From positions 5,348,262-5,412,261 of the forward strand of contig NZ_KV440950.1 in assembly GCF_001636405.1 (NCBI RefSeq): DNA of 64,000 nucleotides, read 5' to 3'. The first letter of the stretch is position 1. Each line of letters begins with the position of its first letter. Below, piece by piece: positions 44,771-52,903 of the stretch. Position numbers and translations under genes: made by a program. The DNA comes from Peribacillus frigoritolerans (GTDB taxonomy: Bacteria > Bacillota > Bacilli > Bacillales > DSM-1321). Under the pieces are notes generated by a model. That model did no database searches. It had not been told where the DNA came from and was given only the letters and a program-made list of their open reading frames with translations.

Positions 44771-45660
44771 TCGGATTTTATTTCGGAAATCATGTCGCTA
44801 ACGGAATGAATCGATGCTGAAATCCTTTGACAATATTCCTTAATTTTAGAATCGTCCACTTTCATACTAATTAAAGAATTCAGCCCCTCAATTGCTGTGA
44901 GAGGCGTTTTTAAATCATGGACCAGATATAGTGCTTCTCGTCCTGATCTTGACTGCATTGCTTCTAACTGCGCATAATGAAGCTCTTGCTTTATCCGCCA
45001 TCTTTGTTCAGATAAAGAAAAATACACAGCTAAAATAACAGCATTAATAACAAAAATTAAGCACAAAGTTAAACTGTACAATGTTAAAGATTGCTCAAAT
45101 CCAATTTGAACCGCTATATCTTTTAATTCCTTTGAAATCGATCCTTGGCCAAATCCAAATTGGGATAAAGCAGGAATCTCATTCAGCCATTCAATCCCAA
45201 AGATTAATTGAGAACAAATAATCGTTTTAATAATTGGCTTTAGTCTATCCTTTTCAAAGGCTTGCAATAATAAGATGGCTAACAACAATAACAAAGCATA
45301 TGCGCTAAATGAGTATGTTAAAGAATAATAAGCATTTATCACGATATAATCGAGAGGAATAACAATAAGAGGAATGACGATTTTTAACCATGGACGGTTT
45401 AAACGAGCACCGATTTCGTCTCCCAACAGCAGTGCACCAATATAATGAAACAAAGCTAAAACTGTATTTAAAGAAATTAACAAAAAAACGGCAAGCATTA
45501 GCTTATTTCCCGTTTCTTCACCTTCTCTTAAAGAAATAAGCAAATCAGTAAGGCCAATTTCGTCAGGACCCAACCACGACAGTAAGAATACCCCGAATAA
45601 AATTACTCCAATTTTTATCCATATTGTCCAAGACCTCATAAGACTAGCTATCATAATCAT
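44767..45660 (-). CDS. Membrane and dimerisation half of a split histidine kinase
   Basis: 297 residues with about seven hydrophobic helices (1-195) and a HisKA segment with the phospho-acceptor in LYLVHDLKTPLTAIEG, ending SDMISEIKSE. The distance from this His to the N box of the next frame is only about 60 residues, against about 100 in intact kinases, so roughly 40-50 residues between the domains are missing. A deletion that also changed the frame would explain this. The start has only a weak AAAGGTGA upstream. Confidence 0.7.
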   Translation of the reverse strand: MIMIASLMRSWTIWIKIGVILFGVFLLSWLGPDEIGLTDLLISLREGEETGNKLMLAVFLLISLNTVLALFHYIGALLLGDEIGARLNRPWLKIVIPLIVIPLDYIVINAYYSLTYSFSAYALLLLLAILLLQAFEKDRLKPIIKTIICSQLIFGIEWLNEIPALSQFGFGQGSISKELKDIAVQIGFEQSLTLYSLTLCLIFVINAVILAVYFSLSEQRWRIKQELHYAQLEAMQSRSGREALYLVHDLKTPLTAIEGLNSLISMKVDDSKIKEYCQRISASIHSVSDMISEIKSE

Positions 45661-46251
45661 TTCACCTTTAATCGATTATTTGCTTCTAGAATAGAATGAT
45701 GACCATTCTTTCATTTCGTATTGATTTAAATGTATGTATACCCTTCCATTCTCATTATACGCAATTCATCATTATTATGAAAATTATAAAAAAATGGGTT
45801 CTAATGCTCGAACATCTTGCAAGTAAACTCTAAAAATTACTATCCTCACAGTAAGGTGGTGCCTGCAGTACAACTTGAGTTTTCGTGATTTTATGGAAAT
45901 AATGGAGGAATGAGACTTATCCAATACATAATGGTTGTACAGGGTCTATCAATATGTCCCTAGTGGATAAGAGAGTCCAGAAAGCGAGTTTATTTAAAAT
46001 TGCTTATTTTTAAGTTTGTTCTCATAACAATTGGGACATCCACTACGATTACCATTTCTATTGTATATTTGTGCATTCCATTCGTGACTGCGCTTTTTAC
46101 ATAATCACCAAACATTAAAATGAGAGTTTGTAAAATAAGCTTGCCGCCTTTTACATTTATTTTTTAGAAATTATACAAAGGCAGGCTTGCTCCGCATTCC
46201 CTCTTTCTTAGAATATATATAATCAAATAAAATAGTGAAGGTGATTTTACT
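45661..46251. other. Intergenic stretch with a zinc-ribbon gene remnant
   Basis: On the minus strand 45994-46130 reads CKKRSHEWNAQIYNRNGNRS, GCPNC, YENKLKNKQF, the pattern of the probable zinc-ribbon repeats of DUF4379 proteins. No start or upstream repeat is present. The rest shows nothing I can name. Confidence 0.45.
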
Positions 46252-46349
46252 TTGTCTGAAGAAATTCCAGAAGAAAAAAGGAATATGAAACCACAATTAT
46301 TTATGAATACGAAGATTATCCTGATATTAAGTTATCAAGACTAAAATAA
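46252..46349 (+). pseudogene. Micro-gene with one missing base
   Basis: From TTG after GAAGGTGATT the frame begins MSEEIPEEK. If one A is added to the run of six A's near 46278 it continues KEYETTIIYEYEDYPDIKLS and ends RLK, an acidic 32-residue protein. Without the added A the frame becomes unlike a protein. Family unknown. Confidence 0.4.
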
Positions 46350-46364
46350 AAATAATATAGATAA

Positions 46365-46414
46365 AATAAGGGTCCTTACATATTAGATATATCTAATATG
46401 TAAGGACCCTTATT
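46365..46414. repeat. Perfect 50-bp palindrome
   Basis: Both 25-base arms are exact complements (AATAAGGGTCC...ATTAGATA and its reverse), with no loop. A member of the dispersed family, TTAAACAA/TTGTTTAA around ACGCTCCCGA, overlaps its right edge at 46413-46438. Confidence 0.9.
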
Positions 46415-46655
46415 AAACAAACGCTCCCGATTGTTTAAGTTTATTTCTTCACAAACTCTTCCTTTTTTAATTCACTTATTATGGGAATGCTGCCAAGTTA
46501 GCGCCAGAGCCAAGAAAGAACACTAATTTTCTTTGATTAATGCCTCCGATAAAATCCTTCACACTCTCTTCTATAACTTACTTATTGGAATCTGATTGAT
46601 TAGAGTAGGATGCCATATTATTAAGTAACAGTTAAATTCAATTCGCTAATTTTGC

Positions 46656-47054
46656 CTACCTATTAATCATAATTATAAATACTAGTATTACGATAAATAA
46701 TGCTATGATTACTGACAGCCATCCAAACTTCATCCTGCCTAATAAACGATCAATAATAAAGAATAAGATAGCAGAACCAATACCATAGACTAGTAATACT
46801 GCTCCGCAGCAACAATGAATTAAGAAGGAGGTAATTTCACGGGTACAAGTTATTTTAGAAATCTTCCTACTTAGCCAGTCACTAAAAAAGGAAGCAATAA
46901 CTCCGTACGTAATTACAAACATAAAGTTTAAATAATATAAATTTAAATATAAATTAAAAAATCGGTTCACTTCAAAGCCACCAAGTACTGAAAAGATAAG
47001 TGCAAATAACAAACTACTAAGAATAGCAGTTAATATTTTTCTCTTTAAAATCAT
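46656..47054 (-). CDS. Hypothetical four-helix membrane protein
   Basis: 132 residues; hydrophobic segments near 8-28, 38-58, 77-100 and 108-130. CTREITSFLIHCCCGAVLLV contains a Cys triplet inside a helix. GAGAGTGAG precedes the ATG. No family recognised; isolated gene. Confidence 0.5.
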   Translation of the reverse strand: MILKRKILTAILSSLLFALIFSVLGGFEVNRFFNLYLNLYYLNFMFVITYGVIASFFSDWLSRKISKITCTREITSFLIHCCCGAVLLVYGIGSAILFFIIDRLLGRMKFGWLSVIIALFIVILVFIIMINR

Positions 47055-47565
47055 AGCAATTTCTCACTCTCTTATTTCGTTATACAAAAGATTTCGTTTG
47101 TTTCTCTGATAAAACCAGATTTATTACCAACATCTTATATTAATATTACTCTCCCTTTATCAAATGTAAATACACAGTTTAAATTTTTTATCCACCATAT
47201 GTTAAATTATCCTTTAATTACCGAAACCTATCAATTGTGATGGGGATTTTAGTTTAGTTTAGTTTTGTTTGGATTTAGCAAATGTTTTTTTAGCAAATTC
47301 AAATCCATTTGATCCATCATCTTCAAAACAAGAGAAGCATCAAAGGCTTTTTTCTTTTGCCTTCGGTTTCATCCCCTTGATCACACTTGTTTTCTTCTTG
47401 GTACATAAATCTTTCACATGGTTTTCGGTCACTTTCTTTCCGAGCATTGAGAAGGAAAGGTCTATTTACACCCATTTGCATATTCCGAGCATCCATAGAA
47501 GGAACGTCTGAAACTGATATTCTCTTTTTTACATCAACGGGCATTCATTAGGTATTCAAATTGTT
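47055..47565. other. Stretch with a doubtful minus-strand remnant
   Basis: The minus-strand frame 47326-47544 reads MPVDVKKRISVSDVPSMDAR, NRPFLLNARKESDRKPCERF and MYQEENKCDQGDETEGKRKK. It looks protein-like but lacks a ribosome site and closes abruptly, so it may be the scrap of a mobile-element gene. Not assigned. Confidence 0.3.
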
Positions 47566-47790
47566 ATGCTAGCGGGCAATATAAGAAAAACACTTAGTGT
47601 ACAATACCTAAGGGAAGTGAAGGAAATTACGTTACATTCAGGCATACCCACATCCTTACTGATCGAAACAGGGGTGGGGTTGAAAGAAATTCAACAACGA
47701 TTAGGACATACAGATATTCAAACAACGATGAATATCTATGCTCATATGACTGACAACATGGAAAAAAAGGCCTCCCACAGTAAACTGTGA
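47566..47790 (+). pseudogene. C-terminal relic of a tyrosine integrase
   Basis: TSLLIETGVGLKEIQQRLGH, TDIQTTMNIYAHMTDNMEKK preserves the His box region (RLGH) and the nucleophile Tyr (IYAHMT) of phage-type integrases. The Arg-His RHTH motif expected just before TSLLIE is lost, replaced by HSGIP. Upstream sequence is unrelated. It points at the groEL-like repeat 90 bases on, as the integrase relic at 60.4-61.3 kb does at the other copy. Confidence 0.8.
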
Positions 47791-47798
47791 GAGGCCTT
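47768..47798 (+). terminator. Terminator of the integrase relic
   Basis: GGCCTC-CCACAGT and ACTGTG-A-GAGGCC pair with a bulge and are followed by TTTTTCTTT. A near-copy lies at 35718-35743. Confidence 0.75.
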
Positions 47799-47878
47799 TT
47801 TCTTTAAAATTGATATTCACATGTTAGGTGAGCTCATTCTGAATCCTCGTTAAACCCCTCCATTAAGGGTTTTAGCGA

Positions 47879-47900
47879 ATGATTACATCATGCCGCCCAT
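47879..47900. repeat. Left copy of the 22-bp groEL 3'-end repeat (putative attL)
   Basis: The 22 bases beginning ATGATTACATC and ending GCCGCCCAT are identical to 61363-61384, which hold the last codons of groEL (Met-Gly-Gly-Met-Met-stop). No other groEL sequence is present here. A duplicated gene 3' end next to integrase genes is the usual mark of site-specific integration. Confidence 0.75.
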
Positions 47901-48027
47901 AAGTCCTTCATCTTGTAACATGTTTAACTAAAGTAAATATAAGTTAATTAATGCACGGTATACAAACGTTTTTGAAGGATTCGTTCTGTAACGTCTTTAA
48001 CTCTAGATAATGGCTTTTAAAAAGACT

Positions 48028-48047
48028 ATGTTACCCTTGTGTTACCC
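48028..48047 (+). promoter_or_regulatory. Tandem TGTTACCC repeat, left (putative integrase arm site)
   Basis: TGTTACCC occurs twice with 3 bases between. The same 11-bp-period pair lies at 61281-61300 with one difference. Both are inside the element ends, so arm-type integrase sites are plausible. Confidence 0.5.
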
Positions 48048-48188
48048 CCATTTTAAATCGTGCCTGCCTTTGTTGGTGGGCTTTTATTTTACTCCGATGT
48101 TACCGTGTTACTCTTATTGAATAAGTTAAAACTTTTAAATTGGCCACGACACAAAAGTGATGTCTTTGTGTGTTTACGGCAAAACTTT

Positions 48189-48518
48189 CTAGCCGAATAT
48201 AGCCATAAAAAAGCCAATGGACACGAATCCTAATAACACTGGAGCCAAACATATTCCCAAAATGATTAAAGCGGATCTAATACTCTGCGAAGATAACCAT
48301 GTACCCAGAAATATTAATCCAACGATTGAAAAGACTACTTTAGGAAATGACATAGTTAGCAAGGTTATTACTGGGAATACAAAGAGCATGCCTATCGTAA
48401 GATTTCCCATCATTTCGCCAAACTCTGTATGTAGTACTCTTTTAGTCATCCTTTTAAATTTAGGAATTTTCGTTTTACTTGATTTGCTCCTGCGTGTAGC
48501 ACTGTCTGATATAGTCAA
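48189..48518 (-). CDS. Small membrane protein, unknown
   Basis: 109 residues: a basic N-terminus (RRSKSSKTKIPKFKRMTKRV) then three hydrophobic helices ending FVSIGFFMAIFG. The start used has no clear ribosome site, so a shorter form from the ATG in KRMTKR or GEMMGN is possible. No family recognised. First gene inside the left end of the putative element. Confidence 0.45.
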   Translation of the reverse strand: MTISDSATRRSKSSKTKIPKFKRMTKRVLHTEFGEMMGNLTIGMLFVFPVITLLTMSFPKVVFSIVGLIFLGTWLSSQSIRSALIILGICLAPVLLGFVSIGFFMAIFG

Positions 48519-48606
48519 CGTAATTATGTCGTTAGGTCAAGTCCACTAATTCTTGAATCATGGTGCCCAAAAATTTGTTTTCACCATTTAATATCCGCCC
48601 CTAATT

Positions 48607-49245
48607 TTATTGAACTGTCGGATTCACACCTTCAAACTCTCCATACTGACTAATGAATCGTAAGATATCTAACTTATCGCTGAAATCCATAGCTTCGACT
48701 TTCTTATTATTGATTGTCCACTCTTGATATGCTTCTGGTGTATTCATTCCAGGCTTAGTCGGAGGATAGACAAGCATTCTAATCGGGAACGCATCTCCAT
48801 TTGAATCATTCTCTATCGGTTCTTCCACTTCCAACAATCCACTATATTTCAGATAATGAAGGAAATCTATCATTTCTACACGAGTATCCACACCTATTTT
48901 CATTTGAATATAAATCTGCACTTCCCTATCATAATAGGAGGAGGTTTCATTCATATCGAGTTCTTTGATTGGTCCACCAAATATAATCTCTTCCTTTTCA
49001 TCACCATAAGCATAAGCAGTGAAATGCCTATCATGACCAAAATAATTATCGAAGGCTTCTTCAAAAGATTTCTCTTTATCCATCTTCTCAATATCTTTGA
49101 ACTCATACTCCTGTTTTACTTCTTTCATTATTTCCTGTTTTTCTTCTTTTTTTAGTTCAACTTCTGTACCTGCTTCAGAAGAATCACTTTGACAGGCTGA
49201 CAATAATCCAACCGACAAGAATACTACACTTAGCATCTTCTTCAT
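48607..49245 (-). CDS. Lipoprotein, unknown
   Basis: 212 residues from the ATG at 49245, six bases after AGGGGGA. The signal peptide ends in the lipobox LLSAC. A Lys/Glu-rich stretch (ELKKEEKQEIMKEVKQEYEF) follows, then a globular part with HFTAYAYGDEKEEIIFGGPI. Membrane-anchored outside the cell; no family recognised. Upstream on the same strand are four more small envelope genes. Confidence 0.65.
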   Translation of the reverse strand: MKKMLSVVFLSVGLLSACQSDSSEAGTEVELKKEEKQEIMKEVKQEYEFKDIEKMDKEKSFEEAFDNYFGHDRHFTAYAYGDEKEEIIFGGPIKELDMNETSSYYDREVQIYIQMKIGVDTRVEMIDFLHYLKYSGLLEVEEPIENDSNGDAFPIRMLVYPPTKPGMNTPEAYQEWTINNKKVEAMDFSDKLDILRFISQYGEFEGVNPTVQ

Positions 49246-49270
49246 AACCAATCCCCCTAGACCTTATCTT

Positions 49271-49465
49271 CTACTCTTTCTCGCTCCCCTTATTGCCCCA
49301 TGTGAATAATGATCGGTATGGAAGGTTTATCAGATTCTTTTTAACAGCCTGTACACATCTCTCACAATAGTAATCAATATGGGTATTGCCTTGTTCATAC
49401 AATGGCCTCATTACAGAAAAATCGTACCAATTAGCGCAGTACGTACACATCTTTTTTTCTGTCAT
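49271..49465 (-). CDS. Small zinc-finger-like protein
   Basis: 64 residues from MTEKKMCTYCANWYDFSVMR; CxxC (CTYC) and a second CxxC (CERC) suggest one zinc site. AAGGATTT lies nine bases before the chosen ATG. Function unknown. It sits 25 bases before the lipoprotein gene. Confidence 0.5.
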   Translation of the reverse strand: MTEKKMCTYCANWYDFSVMRPLYEQGNTHIDYYCERCVQAVKKNLINLPYRSLFTWGNKGSEKE

Positions 49466-49599
49466 ACAGTTAAATCCTTCCAAATGTTGTGTGTAAAAAA
49501 ATAGCGTAACTATTTAGTTACGCATAATGCTGATTCCCGTAATTTTTAACGCTTTCTTCTGATGATTTGCTCTCTCTTCTTAGATGTTATGGTATGTTA

Positions 49600-49920
49600 T
49601 TACGCTTCTTTTTTTACAGTTGGAATACGGAAAGATAAGATTCCTGCTAAAATTAAGAAGATAAAAGCAATCGTGAAGAATAATCCATTGGCTACGAATC
49701 CGTAACAAGCGATGATGATAAGAAGTAATCCGCTGATTTTTTTAAATTTCCAGGCTAAGAATCCGATAAAGATGGCGAGTGCTGAAATCCAAAATACATT
49801 GGCGCCGCTACTTGCCATTTCGTCCTCTCCGAATCCTGCTCCAAATGCTGTTACGATAAATCCACTGACGATACCTGATAATCCACCTAATATTGATAAT
49901 ACTGCTACCCATACTTTCAT
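49600..49920 (-). CDS. DUF4064-like membrane protein
   Basis: 106 residues with an N-terminal helix, a short acidic loop (AGFGEDEMASSGANVFWISA) and three further helices, ending RIPTVKKEA. The pattern matches DUF4064 proteins of Firmicutes. Its ATG overlaps the stop of the coiled-coil gene (ATGA). Confidence 0.65.
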   Translation of the reverse strand: MKVWVAVLSILGGLSGIVSGFIVTAFGAGFGEDEMASSGANVFWISALAIFIGFLAWKFKKISGLLLIIIACYGFVANGLFFTIAFIFLILAGILSFRIPTVKKEA

Positions 49921-50459
49921 TGTTGTTTTCCTCCATGTTGTTTAATATTTTTTGTGTTCTTTAGAATGAGAGCGAAAATGACAGTCAGAATGAGAAGACA
50001 ACCAAAAATAACGGCAATTAATTTATATAATCGCTTTTCTTCTCGTTCTTCTTTTGCGATTTGTACACGTTCTTTTCTTTTGTCTTCTTCAATTCGACTA
50101 TTTTCATCTCTTAGTTCTTGTTCGATTTCTTGCAGTTCTTCCATTTCTTTCTCTTCTAAAATGGTTTCTTTTTCTGCTTCTTGTTCTTCTATGATGGATT
50201 GCTTTTCCCACAATAAATTTTCTAATGTGCGGATTCTATTGGCTGTTCCTTTAATTGTTCCTACAAGAGAAGCACACTCTACCCCATATTCATCAGAAGA
50301 CTTACATTCATCTTCGTATTGTTGGGAATATTGTTCCATTGCCGCTCTTAATTGGTCGATTTCCGATTGGATGTCTTCCACTTCGTAACTTTCTGCACTT
50401 ACAGGGATATGAAAGAATAAAATTAGTGCGAAAAGGAAAAAACAAGATAAATTTTTCAT
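49917..50459 (-). CDS. Secreted or membrane-anchored coiled-coil protein
   Basis: 180 residues: signal peptide MKNLSCFFLFALILFFHIPV-SAE, an outside domain with two cysteines (ECKSSDEYGVECASL) that could form a disulphide, a Glu/Lys coiled coil at 80-145, and a final helix (LYKLIAVIFGCLLILTVIFA) near the C-terminus. GGAGG precedes the ATG at 50459. Coupled to the DUF4064-like gene. Role unknown. Confidence 0.65.
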   Translation of the reverse strand: MKNLSCFFLFALILFFHIPVSAESYEVEDIQSEIDQLRAAMEQYSQQYEDECKSSDEYGVECASLVGTIKGTANRIRTLENLLWEKQSIIEEQEAEKETILEEKEMEELQEIEQELRDENSRIEEDKRKERVQIAKEEREEKRLYKLIAVIFGCLLILTVIFALILKNTKNIKQHGGKQQ

Positions 50460-50545
50460 AAAACCTACCTCCATTGAGGACTAAAAAGGGGGGAAAATAT
50501 CCCCCACATATGTGAATTGGTTGATTTCGACGACTATACCAGTTA

Positions 50546-51070
50546 TTATTCTAATTCTGATTTTGGTAAGTCGAATTTAATTTCTGCGTTTTCTTTCAAA
50601 GTGAAAGAAGGTTCGTAAAAGATTTCATAGCTTTCTGATTCTGATACGTCAAATGCGATTTTACCGGTAAGTTGTTTTCCTTTTTTCACTTCACCGCTGA
50701 AAGATGTATCGAATCCATAATACTCTTCAAGCATGTTTCCTTCTTTATCAGAAATCGTGAATTCTGTATTGTCGATGAATCCATTAGCAGACGAATTATT
50801 TTTTGCTGTCACTTCAATTTGAATAATCTTTCCTTTTTCTGAAGGTGAATATTCCGCTGGATTTACAAATTTCGCTGATTTGATGGTAACTTCCATTCCG
50901 TCAACAGAAACGGTATCTCCCACTTTATACGATTCTTTTTTCGGTGCTTCTTCTTTCTTCGTTTCTTCTTTAGCTCCGCCGTCGACTTCTTTCACTTCTG
51001 ATTCTCCACAAGCTGTTAGAACACCGATCGTTAATGCAGATAGACCTAAGATTTTAGCAAATTTTTTCAT
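50546..51070 (-). CDS. DUF4352 lipoprotein
   Basis: 174 residues. The lipobox LTAC gives an anchored Cys21; an acidic/Lys spacer (GGAKEETKKEEAPKKESYKV) leads to an immunoglobulin-like DUF4352 domain (GDTVSVDGMEVTIKSAKFVN, GKIIQIEVTAKNNSSANGFI). Such lipoproteins are frequent on phages and mobile elements of Firmicutes. First gene of the DUF4352 / coiled-coil / DUF4064 run. Confidence 0.8.
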   Translation of the reverse strand: MKKFAKILGLSALTIGVLTACGESEVKEVDGGAKEETKKEEAPKKESYKVGDTVSVDGMEVTIKSAKFVNPAEYSPSEKGKIIQIEVTAKNNSSANGFIDNTEFTISDKEGNMLEEYYGFDTSFSGEVKKGKQLTGKIAFDVSESESYEIFYEPSFTLKENAEIKFDLPKSELE

Positions 51071-51264
51071 TTTGTTTTGCCCCCATTTAATTATGTGATT
51101 TTTAGTCCATTACTAATGTAACGTATATAACATGTATTTGAAATACTTTTTTATATCTATTTACACTTATTTAAAGATTTTTTATTTAAAGACAAATTTA
51201 TGTTTAATTCCCCACAATTGGTAGATGAGTTATAGGAGATGATAAGGAAGAATTTTTTGAATTC

Positions 51265-51492
51265 TTGTCTATTGTTCTTGATGATATACGGGGGATGAAT
51301 ATAGACCGAATTTCACATTATAGGTTTCGTAATTTACAATATACAATCACTTTAAAACTTGATGAAGAGAGAGATATTGTAAGATATTTCCCATTTGTTA
51401 AACCGATGCTTCTGATTGTTTCTTACAATTATCTAGTTGATAATCCTAAAAATCAGGCTTTTTTATGTGCAAATAATTGTGTAAGTGTGTAA
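51265..51492 (+). pseudogene. Unknown ORF, probably 5'-truncated
   Basis: Open frame with protein-like composition: MSIVLDDIRGMNIDRISHYR, FRNLQYTITLKLDEERDIVR, YFPFVKPMLLIVSYNYLVDN. The TTG start has no ribosome site and the frame continues upstream as DKEEFFEF before a stop. Family unknown; on the opposite strand to its neighbours. Confidence 0.4.
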
Positions 51493-51524
51493 ATTATAAA
51501 ACGGAATGGGATGGGAGAGAACAA

Positions 51525-51717
51525 ATGGCGAATATGAGTAATGAATCACTTAAAGTTGGTATGGCGGTGTGGGGAAGTTGAAAGAGTTATTAGAAAATCA
51601 TCCTTTAATTATTATTACTGAGTTGCTGCCTCTATGATAGGAGTAGGATGGGTAGCTTCTGAGAATATAAGAGTAAATCCTATTCAAAATGTCCCTTGTT
51701 CAACTAACCTGCCCCGT
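51525..51717 (+). pseudogene. Small gene with two frameshifts
   Basis: Starting at an ATG after GGGAGAG the pieces read MANMSNESLKVGMAVWG, then (shifted) KLKELLENHPLIIIT, then (shifted) AASMIGVGWVASENIRVNPI. The last runs into a dispersed repeat. The parent was probably a small membrane protein; not assigned. Confidence 0.45.
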
Positions 51718-51752
51718 TAGTTCTATAAGAAATGGAGCTGATGATCAGCTCC
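51698..51752 (+). repeat. Dispersed palindrome with second hairpin, copy at 51698
   Basis: GTTCAACTAACCTGCCCCGT-TAGTTCTAT is followed by the palindrome GGAGCTGAT-G-ATCAGCTCC and, further on, GTAAAGCACCC. Order is the same in the next six copies. Confidence 0.8.
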
Positions 51753-51798
51753 TGATGAAGTAAAGCACCCTTAAGCTGAACAAGTTTACTTTAAACCT

Positions 51799-52020
51799 TT
51801 AGAAAAACAGTTTATATAAAACATATCCAACAATTAAAACAATAATTAATATTCCTGTTCCTTTCCAACCTAAACCACCAGCTAAATCTGCTAAATTTCC
51901 ATTTTCAGCTCGATCAATTCCATCTCTTAATGCAACGTTCGGGTTCTTTTTAAGTTCTTCTTGTCTTAACCTCTCTCTTTTTTCTTCTGGAGTTTCTTGT
52001 CGAGTATTCAAGTCAAACAC
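51799..52020 (-). CDS. Small single-helix membrane protein (DUF6366-like)
   Basis: 73 residues: ETPEEKRERLRQEELKKNPN, a linker with NLADLAGGLGWKGTG, and one C-terminal helix (ILIIVLIVGYVLYKLF). This resembles the small DUF6366 proteins of Bacillus. The start follows CATAGGGGGTGT. Function unknown. Confidence 0.65.
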   Translation of the reverse strand: MFDLNTRQETPEEKRERLRQEELKKNPNVALRDGIDRAENGNLADLAGGLGWKGTGILIIVLIVGYVLYKLFF

Positions 52021-52069
52021 CCCCTATGATTACCGTATTCTCTAATTTCTTGGTAATACCTTCTTCCAT

Positions 52070-52148
52070 AAACCTGCCCCGTTAGTGCCACAAGAAAAGA
52101 GCTGCCTTAAAAGACAGCTCTGATCTTCAGTTAACGCAACCGTTAGGT
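52070..52148 (+). repeat. Dispersed palindrome, complete copy at 52070
   Basis: AAACCTGCCCCGTTAG, CACAAGAAAAG, the hairpin AGAGCTG-CC...GA-CAGCTCT, then GATCTTCAGTTAACGCAACC-GTTAG. The last part resembles the first, so the unit appears as two half-copies around a hairpin. Confidence 0.8.
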
Positions 52149-52208
52149 CAATAACAAAGCTTACCACTAAGGTTGATGAGGTGTATTTTTTTTATTATTA
52201 TTTTGGTT

Positions 52209-52709
52209 TTATTCTCCCCTTACATATTCAGGATTAAATTCGAATGGCATAATATCTGTTTTTTTATAAGTGACGGGTTTTTCATTCGGCATCGTAAGAG
52301 TAATTTCAGTTTTTTCCTTGTTCATTTCTAACGTTAGAAATGAAGTCCTATTTGAATTTTCACTATAAATTATAGCAGTTAGCTTATTTCCAGTTGATTC
52401 GGTTAACTGCATATGCTTTACGACTTTCTCTGTTCCCTTTTTCGGAATTTTTTGCAGTATATACTTAGCAGATCCTTTGATGTCGCTGCTACCATTAATC
52501 ATTATGTAATATTCACCATTTGTCCAACCGCCCGTCATATGATACCTTGGTGCATCGTAAGAAGGCTCTGTGTTCTGTTGGGGGGAATCTTGAACCTCGT
52601 TTTGTTGAGGAGTATCCACTAATTCATTTTTAAAGTCTAGTTCATTGTCACAAGCAGCAAGAATTCCTATAACCAGGAGTCCCACAGTGACTTTTTTTAA
52701 ATTAAACAA
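52209..52709 (-). CDS. Lipoprotein, unknown
   Basis: 166 residues. Signal peptide with lipobox ILAAC; a Gln/Asn/Pro-rich spacer (VDTPQQNEVQDSPQQNTEPS) and a beta-rich domain (GGWTNGEYYIMINGSSDIKG, TSFLTLEMNKEKTEITLTMP). AGGAGGACAT precedes the ATG. No family recognised. Confidence 0.65.
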   Translation of the reverse strand: MFNLKKVTVGLLVIGILAACDNELDFKNELVDTPQQNEVQDSPQQNTEPSYDAPRYHMTGGWTNGEYYIMINGSSDIKGSAKYILQKIPKKGTEKVVKHMQLTESTGNKLTAIIYSENSNRTSFLTLEMNKEKTEITLTMPNEKPVTYKKTDIMPFEFNPEYVRGE

Positions 52710-52824
52710 AGGTATGTCCTCCTAAAAGATGAATGTAAATTTCAAACGATTAAATTATCCACCCTAACATTGAGTGTTGAAGACAATAACCTAAATATAA
52801 TACCATAATAAACCAATTCCTTAT

Positions 52825-52900
52825 ACAACTATCCTGCCCCGTTAGTGCCATAAGAAAAGGCTGCCGCAGCAACCCCTGTTATTGAAGTAAAGCACCCGTT
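52825..52900 (+). repeat. Dispersed palindrome, copy at 52825
   Basis: CAACTATCCTGCCCCGTTAG, CCATAAGAAAAGGCTGCC, then GTAAAGCACCCGTTAG. It fills the gap between two genes. Confidence 0.75.
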
Positions 52901-52903
52901 AGC

